A stretch of 5,108 bases of DNA from Flavobacteriales bacterium (lineage in GTDB: Bacteria > Bacteroidota > Bacteroidia > Flavobacteriales_D > Crocinitomicaceae), in contig CANHBA010000157.1 of NCBI GenBank assembly GCA_947458985.1, positions 1 through 5,108 of the forward strand. Direction: 5' to 3'. Below, piece after piece: positions 1 to 5,108 of the stretch (its first letter is position 1; every line of letters begins with the position of its first letter). The notes beneath the pieces were generated by a model, which saw only the letters and a list, made by a program, of their open reading frames with translations, did no database searches and had not been told where the DNA came from. A program made the position numbers and the translations under genes.

Positions 1-56
1 CATCATTACTAGCCTCGAACGAATATTTATAATTTTCCGAAACCTTTAGAATCTGA

Positions 57-905
57 TCAATGTCGGATTCGGGATGGGAAGTATCGTTCGGGCAATAAGT
101 CAAATGCTGAATCATTGATGGGTAGGTATTCTTGTCCGCCCGTTTTCTGTTGCTTAAAGACAATCTCGTAGCCATTGCTTTCCGAATGGCGAATTTGCTT
201 CCAGTGTAAGGTGTTGATGTCTGACCAACGCATTCCAGTTAGACAACTGAACAAAAAGGCATGTTTTAAATTGGGATACGTACACGGTGTTTTTGCCAAT
301 TTCTCCAATTCTTCAAAGGTCAAATGTTCGCGATGTGTTTCTCCTTGCTTGAAACTATCAATGTAATCTGCAATATTCTCTTTGATTACTTTTTCTCTAA
401 AAGCCAAACCAACGCATGCTTTAAATTTATTGAAATAGGTGTGTCGGCTGTTTTGGGATAATGGTGTTCCGTGCTTGGTCTTTGCTTCGAACTCCAAATA
501 ATTCTTGAATTTGCTCACTAATTCCAAATCGATTTCTTCCATGGAAACCACTTTTCCAAAACACTTGATGAATTGTTTCATACTGCCGTCCCAATTCCCA
601 TAGTTGCCCGTAGAATGAAAACGTTCCAATCCTTTCTTTTCAAAATAGGCCACGAAGTTGTCTTTGCTATGATCCTTTCGGTTGATTCCAGCCTTCTTGT
701 CTTGCAGGGTTATCAAGGCTTGCGCGCGCATTCTTTCTGCCAATTCAAGCGTCATTTTGTTCTCTCTGCGTTGCTCCGTGTTTTCGGGGTTGGTGTAGAG
801 TGTCAGTTCCAACGATTTTCGTTGTCTTTTTCCATTGATAAAGGTGTGTAAATACAGGGCTGTTTTCCCACCTTCCATTTTTCTTTCTTTAATACTTACG
901 TTCAT
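57..905 (-). pseudogene. Tyrosine recombinase/integrase, C-terminally truncated or frameshifted
   Basis: This is a site-specific recombinase of the Bacteroidetes phage-integrase type, which would cut and rejoin attachment sites of a mobile element. Counting from the ATG at 905 (282 codons), residues 1-75 match the Arm-DNA-binding type (MNVSIKERK, NGKRQRKSLEL) and about 80-185 the SAM-like core-binding domain. The catalytic domain starts near 192 (HREHLTFEELEKL). The first catalytic arginine is R226 in TGMRWSDI and the beta-hairpin lysine is K254 in QQKTGGQEYLPI. The frame then stops at 57-59, shortly after LLPER, so the HxxR box, the second histidine/tryptophan and the nucleophilic tyrosine are missing. 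Full-length relatives are about 400 residues. A GTG at 935 would add ten residues (through PLVCHKNAT), but they lie in the repeat region and family members usually begin at the MNVSIK-type ATG. Another minus-strand frame is open from 115 to the left edge and may hold the rest. A frameshift, a true truncation or a sequencing error are all possible. Confidence 0.85.
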
Positions 906-915
906 TGTAGCGTTT

Positions 916-967
916 TTGTGGCACACGAGTGGCACACGTGCCCATCTGTGTCAGATTTGTGCCACAA
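916..967. repeat. Three copies of a TGTGGCACA-like motif (two direct, one inverted) upstream of the integrase
   Basis: GTGGCACACG occurs at 918-927 and again at 929-938, a direct repeat with an 11-base period, about one helical turn. TTGTGGCACA at 916-925 is matched as an exact 10-base inverted copy, TGTGCCACAA, at 958-967. The cluster lies just upstream of the preferred integrase start and would be in its 5' leader or promoter. Copies on one helical face suit a dimeric DNA-binding protein, either the integrase itself (arm-type sites, autoregulation) or an element-encoded regulator. The repeats are seen directly; the function is inferred. Confidence 0.6.
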
Positions 968-972
968 GGTTA
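965..972 (-). promoter_or_regulatory. Weak candidate -7 box for the integrase gene
   Basis: The minus strand reads TAACCTTG, one mismatch from the Bacteroidota -7 consensus TAnnTTTG. A TTG lies about 21 bases upstream, a tolerable spacing for the -33 element. The box overlaps the inverted motif at 958-967, so a protein bound there could block transcription. In AT-rich sequence such a match can arise by chance. Confidence 0.22.
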
Positions 973-1004
973 TCCAAAAGATACAAAAACACACAATTTA
1001 CTTT

Positions 1005-1032
1005 TCAACACGAATAGCCCTTAAAGTGTTGA
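1005..1032. repeat. 7-bp inverted repeat (TCAACAC / GTGTTGA), 14-base loop
   Basis: TCAACAC at 1005-1011 pairs perfectly with GTGTTGA at 1026-1032. On the plus strand it is followed by TTTTATTG; on the minus strand, where mnmE transcription would arrive, it is followed by AAAAG, so it is not a good terminator for mnmE. The stem is AT-rich with a large loop and is probably weak. It could be a recombinase or regulator site inside the element edge, or chance. Confidence 0.3.
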
Positions 1033-1058
1033 TTTTATTGGATTTACAAGAAAATTGC

Positions 1059-1081
1059 TTGTGCTATTTTGTGCTGTTTTG
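1059..1081. repeat. Tandem 10-base repeat beside the mnmE stop codon
   Basis: GTGCTATTTT (1061-1070) is followed directly by GTGCTGTTTT (1071-1080), differing at one position, with TT before and G after the pair. It ends seven bases from the mnmE stop codon. The one-turn period and the position beside the proposed crossover region would suit a pair of recombinase or accessory-protein binding sites. The repeat is seen; the role is inferred. Confidence 0.5.
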
Positions 1082-1087
1082 CGGGGA

Positions 1088-1105
1088 TTACTTCCCGATA
1101 CAAAA
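1088..1105 (-). other. Putative attachment-site core in the last 18 bases of mnmE
   Basis: The minus strand reads TTTTGTATCGGGAAGTAA, which encodes F-C-I-G-K-stop, the universally conserved end of MnmE. The corresponding 18 bases of trmE are the SGI1-family attachment site, and from memory its sequence is very similar because the protein end is conserved. Integration here would rebuild an intact mnmE end, and mnmE is indeed intact. The core and its extent are inferred by position and analogy; the partner copy would lie left of the window. Confidence 0.4.
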
Positions 1106-2461
1106 CTTAGAGAAAATAGTCCCTAATATATCCGTATCCACATCAATCTGACCCGTGATGTGCCCCAATTGGCGCATGGCTTCGCGGATGTCCATGGCGA
1201 TGAAGTCGGCGGTGGTTTGGCCATCTAGGCCTGCTTGGGCGCGGTTGAGGGCGGCGGCGGTGAGTTCGAGGGCGGCGTGGTGGCGCGCGTTGGAGACGAT
1301 CGTTTCGTCTTGGATGCTGAAGTCGCCGAGGGTGAGTTGGACCAGTTTGTTTTTGAGTTCAAGAATGCCTTCGCCGTTAAGTGCGCTGATTTGTAATACT
1401 TCCTCTTGGTTATTTAGATTTGCAGTCGCATTTAAATCTGCTTTATTCAAGAGCAACAAAATATGTTTATCCAGATGTAAAGTCTTCAAGGACTGCACCC
1501 ATTCTTGGGTTTCTTGGCGGTTGTTGAGGTCGCCGGAGTCGGCCAAGCAAAGGACGATTTTGGCTTGTTCGATTTTTTGCTGAGAGCGCTCGATACCGAG
1601 TGCTTCGATGGTTTCGGTGGTTTGGCGGATGCCGGCGGTGTCGATGAGGCGAAACTGAATGCCTTCGATATTGAGTACTTCTTCGATGACGTCGCGGGTG
1701 GTGCCGGCAATGTTGGAAACAATGGCGCGTTCTTCGCCGAGGAGCTGATTGAGTAGGGTGCTTTTGCCAGTATTGGGCGCCCCCACAATGGCAACTGGTA
1801 CGCCTTGTTTGATGGCGTTACCGAGCTCGAATGAAGCTGCTAAACGACGCACCATTTGCAATACTGCGGCAACAAGTTGCTTGAGTGAGCTGCGGTCGGC
1901 GAACTCTACATCTTCTTCGGCGAAGTCGAGCTCTAGCTCGATAAGGGCCGCAAAGTTGATGAGTTGTTCGCGGAGTTGCTGCAGCTCCGAGGAAAAGCGG
2001 CCGCGCAATTGTTGCAGGGCTACTTGATGGGCTTGTTTGGATTGCGCGGCAATGAGGTCTGCCACAGCTTCGGCCTGCGATAGGTCTAGGCGGCCATTTA
2101 AAAATGCCCGCTTTGTGAATTCGCCAGGCTCGGCCATGCGGCAACCCACCTCGACCAAGCGCTGCAAAAGCAACTGCTGGATATAAGGTGAACCATGGCA
2201 GGCGAGCTCTACGCTTTCTTCGCCAGTAAAGCTCTTGCCGTTGTCGAAGAGTGTTGCGAGTACTTCGTCTAGGCGCTCGCCGCTTGCACTGCGCATCCAG
2301 CCTAAGTGAACGGTGTGGCTGGGTAGTGCTTGCAAATCTTTGGAAAATGTCTTTGAAACGAGTGCTTTTGCGCTAGTGCCCGACACGCGGATAACGGCAA
2401 TTGCGCCAGTGCCGTTGGCAGTTGCAAGCGCGCAAATAGGATCGTGAGAAAGGTCATTCAT
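1088..2461 (-). CDS. mnmE: tRNA uridine-5-carboxymethylaminomethyl(34) synthesis GTPase MnmE
   Basis: MnmE works with MnmG to add the (carboxymethyl)aminomethyl group to U34 of certain tRNAs, using GTP, methylene-tetrahydrofolate and FAD; it acts in the cytoplasm as a potassium-activated GTPase. The protein is 457 residues, normal for the family (E. coli 454). Residues 1-118 are the folate-binding domain (DPICALATANGTGAIAVIRVSG near the start). GEFTKRAFLNGRLDLSQAEA at 113-132 is the family signature. The G domain inserted in the helical domain shows G1 GAPNTGKS 227-234 (N230 is the potassium-loop asparagine), G2 GTTRD 253-257, G3 DTAG 274-277, G4 NKAD 339-342 and G5 near SA 359-360. The C-terminal CIGK carries the functional cysteine C454. 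The ATG at 2461 puts the start of homology at the expected position. It is divergent from the aldehyde dehydrogenase gene across 54 bases. Base composition inside the gene is strikingly uneven (see findings). Identification is firm. Confidence 0.98.
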   Translation of the reverse strand: MNDLSHDPICALATANGTGAIAVIRVSGTSAKALVSKTFSKDLQALPSHTVHLGWMRSASGERLDEVLATLFDNGKSFTGEESVELACHGSPYIQQLLLQRLVEVGCRMAEPGEFTKRAFLNGRLDLSQAEAVADLIAAQSKQAHQVALQQLRGRFSSELQQLREQLINFAALIELELDFAEEDVEFADRSSLKQLVAAVLQMVRRLAASFELGNAIKQGVPVAIVGAPNTGKSTLLNQLLGEERAIVSNIAGTTRDVIEEVLNIEGIQFRLIDTAGIRQTTETIEALGIERSQQKIEQAKIVLCLADSGDLNNRQETQEWVQSLKTLHLDKHILLLLNKADLNATANLNNQEEVLQISALNGEGILELKNKLVQLTLGDFSIQDETIVSNARHHAALELTAAALNRAQAGLDGQTTADFIAMDIREAMRQLGHITGQIDVDTDILGTIFSKFCIGK

Positions 2462-2465
2462 GTTA

Positions 2466-2473
2466 CAAAGTTA
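2466..2473 (-). promoter_or_regulatory. Candidate -7 box for mnmE, possibly a leaderless transcript
   Basis: The minus strand reads TAACTTTG, a full match to the Bacteroidota -7 consensus TAnnTTTG, and only four bases (TAAC) separate it from the mnmE ATG. If used, transcription would begin at or next to the start codon. No clear TTG -33 element is seen at the usual distance, so this rests on the -7 match and position. Confidence 0.4.
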
Positions 2474-2489
2474 CACAATAAAAATTCCC

Positions 2490-2497
2490 TACCTTTG
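2490..2497 (+). promoter_or_regulatory. Candidate -7 box for the aldehyde dehydrogenase gene
   Basis: TACCTTTG matches TAnnTTTG exactly and lies 18 bases before the ATG at 2516, predicting a leader of roughly 10-15 bases. The leader (CCCTAAAATCAACACATT) has no Shine-Dalgarno sequence, as is common in Bacteroidota. A clear -33 TTG is not seen. This is the best promoter candidate in the 54-base divergent gap. Confidence 0.5.
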
Positions 2498-2515
2498 CCC
2501 TAAAATCAACACATT

Positions 2516-4063
2516 ATGTCACTCCAAGCAGAAATCAAAGAAATTCTAAATCAATTAGGGATTCAAGAAAATAACCAAGGAGCCTCTACAGGCGCCAACT
2601 GGCTTACTACCTCTGGCGCTAGCATCGCTTCCGTATCTCCAGTAGATGCACAAGTTATTGCCAACGTTACTATGGCTAATGCCGCAGAATACAATCAAGT
2701 CATCGAAAAAGCACAAGCTGCATTTGTTGAATGGCGCAAAGTTCCCGCTCCAAAACGCGGCGAAATTGTACGTCAGTTGGCTGAGCGCATTCGTTTTTAC
2801 AAAGAGCCACTAGGCAAACTCGTTTCTTATGAAATGGGTAAGTCTTTACAAGAAGGTTTAGGTGAAGTACAAGAAATGATCGACATCTGCGACTTCGCAG
2901 TTGGTTTGTCTCGCCAGCTCTACGGCCTTACCATGCATTCTGAGCGCCCTGGTCACCGCATGTATGAGCAGTATCATCCGCTCGGTGTTGTGGGTATCAT
3001 CTCTGCATTCAACTTTCCTGTAGCCGTTTGGAACTGGAACACCGCCCTTGCATGGGTATGTGGCGACGTTTGTGTTTGGAAACCATCCGAAAAAACACCA
3101 CTTACCGCTATTGCTTGCCAACGCATTACCGAAGAAGTTTTTACTGCTAATGGTGTGCCTGAAGGCGTTTCTGGTTTGGTTATCGGCGACGGTGAAATCG
3201 GAAAACTCATGGCCAACGACACCCGCGTACCTTTAATTTCTGCTACAGGTTCTACCCGCATGGGTAAATCAGTTGGAGCAGCAGTTGGGCAACGCTTGGG
3301 CCGTTCTTTATTAGAGTTAGGAGGCAACAACGCCATCATCATTGCACCGAGTGCTGACCTCAAAATGGTGGTTCCGGGTGCCGTATTTGGTGCAGTCGGT
3401 ACAGCAGGTCAGCGTTGTACATCTACGCGTCGCCTCATCATCCACGCTTCTATCTACGATAAAGTAACCGAAGCGCTTACTTCTGCCTACAAGCAATTGA
3501 GCATCGGTAACCCACTTGATCAAAACAACCACGTGGGGCCGCTGATCGATCAAGATGCCGTTAACAATTACCTCCATGCCATTGATGCCGCTCAAAAAGA
3601 AGGCGGAAAAGTATTGGTAGAAGGAGGCGTATTGACTGGCCCTGGCTATGAGTCTGGCTGTTATGTGAAGCCATGTATCATTGAAGCAGAAAATCACTTT
3701 GCCATTGTACAGCACGAAACATTTGCACCGATTCTTTACGTCATGAAATATACAGGCGACGTACATGAAGCAATTGCCATCCAAAATGGCGTGCCACAAG
3801 GGCTCTCTTCTGCGATCATGACCAACGACCTCAAAGAATCTGAAGCCTTCTTAAGTGCTGCTGGTTCAGACTGCGGAATTGCGAACGTCAATATCGGTAC
3901 TTCTGGTGCAGAAATTGGTGGCGCTTTCGGTGGCGAGAAAGAAACAGGTGGAGGCCGCGAGTCTGGTTCAGATGCTTGGAAAGTGTATATGCGTCGTCAG
4001 ACCAACACCATCAACTACTCTGACTCCTTGCCGCTTGCACAAGGCATCAAGTTCGATTTATAA
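2516..4063 (+). CDS. amaB: ALDH7/antiquitin-family aldehyde dehydrogenase, probable L-aminoadipate-semialdehyde (piperideine-6-carboxylate) dehydrogenase
   Basis: It probably oxidises alpha-aminoadipate semialdehyde, in equilibrium with piperideine-6-carboxylate, to alpha-aminoadipate with NAD+ in lysine breakdown; cytoplasmic. The protein is 515 residues, close to human antiquitin. Visible catalytic features: N166 of the oxyanion hole (AFNFP), K189 in WKPSE for NAD binding, general base E267 in LLELGG, nucleophile C301 in GTAGQRCTSTRRL, and ETFAPI at 401-406. Antiquitin-type marks are GEVQE at 116-120 (E120 aligns with the substrate-contacting glutamate), R300 just before the cysteine, and the stretch 458-482 holding NIGTSGAEIGGAFGGEK and ETGGGRE. 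That stretch includes the aminoadipate-contacting loop that sets ALDH7 apart from other ALDHs. The ATG at 2516 follows a good -7 box. The gene stands alone between divergent mnmE and a convergent operon, with its own terminator. Family is certain; the exact substrate is inferred from family, since no other lysine-degradation gene is in view. The symbol follows Pseudomonas usage; pcd is an alternative. Confidence 0.93.
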   Translation: MSLQAEIKEILNQLGIQENNQGASTGANWLTTSGASIASVSPVDAQVIANVTMANAAEYNQVIEKAQAAFVEWRKVPAPKRGEIVRQLAERIRFYKEPLGKLVSYEMGKSLQEGLGEVQEMIDICDFAVGLSRQLYGLTMHSERPGHRMYEQYHPLGVVGIISAFNFPVAVWNWNTALAWVCGDVCVWKPSEKTPLTAIACQRITEEVFTANGVPEGVSGLVIGDGEIGKLMANDTRVPLISATGSTRMGKSVGAAVGQRLGRSLLELGGNNAIIIAPSADLKMVVPGAVFGAVGTAGQRCTSTRRLIIHASIYDKVTEALTSAYKQLSIGNPLDQNNHVGPLIDQDAVNNYLHAIDAAQKEGGKVLVEGGVLTGPGYESGCYVKPCIIEAENHFAIVQHETFAPILYVMKYTGDVHEAIAIQNGVPQGLSSAIMTNDLKESEAFLSAAGSDCGIANVNIGTSGAEIGGAFGGEKETGGGRESGSDAWKVYMRRQTNTINYSDSLPLAQGIKFDL

Positions 4064-4082
4064 GCTTTATTGCACTTACATT

Positions 4083-4117
4083 CAAAAAGGGGTCTAATTG
4101 GCCCCTTTTGTTTTTTT
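4083..4117. terminator. Rho-independent terminator, probably shared by convergent genes
   Basis: AAAAGGGG (4085-4092) pairs with CCCCTTTT (4102-4109); TC/GG at the loop side can extend the stem by a wobble and a C-G pair, leaving a TAATT loop. G4110 and a run of seven T (4111-4117) follow on the plus strand, 20 bases after the dehydrogenase stop. Read on the minus strand the same stem ends in a run of five T, so it can also terminate the convergent cvpA operon, though less strongly. The last codons of the minus-strand gene lie in one arm and its stop in the loop. Confidence 0.88.
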
Positions 4118-4636
4118 ATTTCGAACCAACAAAAAGCGAGCGGAGATAAAAAAAGTATTTGAATTGAACGAAGTATTGTCTAAAGCATAAAACGGAGCGA
4201 GCACATACATGCCCGTTTGCACATGCAGCTGCCAAACTTTGATGCCTACACTAGGGCAAAGCCCAAAACGCAACTGTTTCAAGTCGGTACGCACCGCGGC
4301 GCTGAGCCCGTATGTGAGGTCAAAATTGCCGGTGCGGCTCCAAAAACCGATGTCGTATCCCAAGATAGGATTCAAGCGAGAAAAGTCATACGATGCGTTG
4401 AAACCATGATGTACGGCCGTTGTGTTCGAATGAACGAGGTCTTCGCGGGTTTTTCTTTGCAGTTCCCAACCGTATTCAAGGGCATAGAAACGACCACTTT
4501 GCAAGCCAAAATAGGGGCCGGACTTTAGTGTTCTTTTTTTTTGATAAATTAAAGAATCGGGATTTGCAAAAAGCGTACTCGAAAGAAACACACATAAAAA
4601 TCCAACTACAACTATTTTGATGTTATTCTTTTTCAT
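4094..4636 (-). CDS. Hypothetical exported protein, probable small outer-membrane beta-barrel
   Basis: I do not recognise this 180-residue protein. Its start is a clear signal peptide: basic MKKNNIK, hydrophobic core about 8-23 (IVVVGFLCVFLSSTLF), and likely cleavage after A24 (LFA-NP). C15 does not sit in a convincing lipobox. The mature part of about 156 residues has no further long hydrophobic helix. It alternates short aromatic-rich, glycine-containing segments (SGPYFGLQSGRFYALEYGWEL, NPILGYDIGFW, FDLTYGLSAAV, LRFGLCPSVGIKVW, HVQTGMYVLAPFYAL, NTFFISARFLLV) with polar turns, as in a small barrel of roughly eight strands. The start overlaps the end of the cvpA-like gene by 14 bases, implying cotranscription and probably translational coupling. 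Its C-terminal codons (KKTKGAN) run into the shared terminator. Exported localisation is well supported; the barrel fold is inferred and function unknown. Confidence 0.8.
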   Translation of the reverse strand: MKKNNIKIVVVGFLCVFLSSTLFANPDSLIYQKKRTLKSGPYFGLQSGRFYALEYGWELQRKTREDLVHSNTTAVHHGFNASYDFSRLNPILGYDIGFWSRTGNFDLTYGLSAAVRTDLKQLRFGLCPSVGIKVWQLHVQTGMYVLAPFYALDNTSFNSNTFFISARFLLVRNKKTKGAN

Positions 4637-5108
4637 AGCCGATTTTTTCTTGAGCTTGTTCTAAATAAGATTCAAATAAAATGGTTTCACTCGCCTTTGG
4701 CAAGGTGTTTTGAAGCATCCCGGTATAGAACGGAATCGCTATGGAGGCGTTACGCGTTTCCAAAGTGATGAGTTTTTGTTTGCGGTCATTGGACAATACA
4801 AAAAGGAGAATCGTACCGACCAAATACATCCATTGCAAGATGCCCAACAGAGCCCCTGCCAAATTATTGAGAATGGAGAGCTTCACAACCTTTAAAGCGG
4901 TTTCAAGAAGTTTGCCGGCAAAATAAATACCGGCGCCAATTCCTAAAAATAGGACGACAAAACTAAGCGGCATGAGGGTTGTTTTCTCCCATTTGAGTTG
5001 TTTTTCACCAAAGGCCACCACTACATCAGTAAGTTGAAAAGCGGCATAAAGCCCCACTACAATGGCCAACAACATGAACAACGACATAATAAGGCCGCGT
5101 TTGTAACC
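4623..5108 (-). CDS. CvpA family membrane protein (5' end beyond the window)
   Basis: CvpA-family inner-membrane proteins were named for colicin V production and are linked to envelope homeostasis; the biochemical role is unclear. The frame stays open to the right edge, and the residues before the first visible ATG (5087) read GYKRGLI. That joined to MSLF forms the family's typical G-x-K-R-G-L-I motif at the end of the first hydrophobic segment. The ATG at 5087 is therefore internal and the real start is upstream, probably 15-25 codons away. Numbering from that internal Met, membrane segments lie at about 1-18, 38-60 and 76-98. NNLAGALLG at 74-82 matches the conserved family motif before the last segment. 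A polar tail of about 55 residues follows and ends in a likely cytoplasmic or periplasmic helix (SYLEQAQEKIGYEKE). The last 14 bases overlap the exported-protein gene, so the two form an operon. Confidence 0.88.
   Translation of the reverse strand, partial: GYKRGLIMSLFMLLAIVVGLYAAFQLTDVVVAFGEKQLKWEKTTLMPLSFVVLFLGIGAGIYFAGKLLETALKVVKLSILNNLAGALLGILQWMYLVGTILLFVLSNDRKQKLITLETRNASIAIPFYTGMLQNTLPKASETILFESYLEQAQEKIGYEKE

Larger units (their letters stand above)
1..1105. mobile_element. Probable edge of an integrated element at the 3' end of mnmE
   Basis: Seen: an AT-rich stretch starts right after the mnmE stop codon and carries an integrase gene whose 5' end faces mnmE, with clustered short repeats between them. 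Known: the last 18 bases of trmE/mnmE are the chromosomal attachment site of the SGI1 family of integrative elements, and an integrase gene next to its own attachment site is the usual layout. Inferred: the element runs left out of the window and its right boundary is the end of mnmE. The second attachment site and any cargo are not in the window, so the element type (phage, ICE, island or remnant) cannot be told. The defective integrase suggests it is no longer mobile by itself. Confidence 0.5.

Noticed and set aside
76..83. GGGAAGTA near the integrase break, matching part of the mnmE end (GGGAAGTA on the minus strand at 1089-1096)
   Set aside because: It is only 8 bases and in inverted orientation. 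An attachment-site pair should be a longer direct repeat, so this is most likely chance.
906..935. GTG at 935 as the integrase start, adding ten residues
   Set aside because: The extra residues are encoded by the GTGGCACAC direct repeats and do not resemble the family N-terminus, which begins at the MNVSIKERK-type ATG at 905.
175..1151. Plus-strand open frames over the integrase and the gap to mnmE
   Set aside because: They are antisense to the integrase or run across the repeats and the mnmE end, and have no coding character or start signals.
1155..2144. Several long open frames antisense or out of frame within mnmE (for example 1155-1583 plus, 1505-1756 plus, 1749-2027 plus, 1486-1794 minus, 1818-2144 minus)
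   Set aside because: They overlap the intact, confidently identified mnmE; their products are low-complexity Ser/Ala/Arg or Gly/Val-rich, as expected from shadow frames in GC-rich coding DNA.
2858..3799. Minus-strand open frames inside the dehydrogenase gene
   Set aside because: They are antisense to a complete ALDH with all catalytic motifs and show no recognisable domain or promoter.
4209..4926. Plus-strand open frames opposite the exported-protein and cvpA-like genes
   Set aside because: The minus-strand genes have a signal peptide, CvpA motifs and a coupled overlap, whereas the plus-strand frames have no such support.
5085..5087. ATG at 5087 as the true start of the cvpA-like gene
   Set aside because: The in-frame residues upstream (GYKRGLI) are part of the conserved CvpA motif, so the gene begins beyond the window edge.

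Overview
The window looks chromosomal and comes from a member of the Bacteroidota. Three things point there: a Bacteroidetes-type tyrosine recombinase (Arm-DNA-binding plus SAM-like N-terminal domains), TAnnTTTG-type -7 promoter boxes, and starts without a visible Shine-Dalgarno sequence. I cannot name a genus. No CRISPR array, tRNA, rRNA or complete transposon was seen.

Left part (1-1105): an AT-rich segment carrying a broken integrase gene on the minus strand. Its 5' end faces the 3' end of mnmE. The gap of about 180 bases holds short direct, inverted and tandem repeats but no gene. The conserved 3' end of mnmE is a known integration target elsewhere (the SGI1 family), so this is probably one end of an integrated element that continues off the left edge. 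The integrase lacks the second half of its catalytic domain in frame, so it is likely inactive.

Middle (1088-4063): mnmE (minus), the tRNA-U34 modification GTPase, and an antiquitin-family aldehyde dehydrogenase (plus), which probably oxidises the lysine-derived alpha-aminoadipate semialdehyde. They are divergent across a 54-base gap containing one -7-like box for each direction. The box for mnmE is so close to the ATG that its transcript may be leaderless.

Right part (4064-5108): a shared terminator hairpin separates the dehydrogenase from a convergent minus-strand pair. That pair is a cvpA-family membrane protein gene, open at the right edge, and a small exported protein gene that overlaps it by 14 bases and is probably translationally coupled. 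The exported protein looks like a small beta-barrel but matches no family I can name.

Apart from the element at mnmE, the content is ordinary housekeeping and metabolic genes. I see no convincing new biological system. The points most worth checking are the mnmE-linked element edge, the repeats upstream of the integrase, and the sharp base-composition mosaic inside mnmE.
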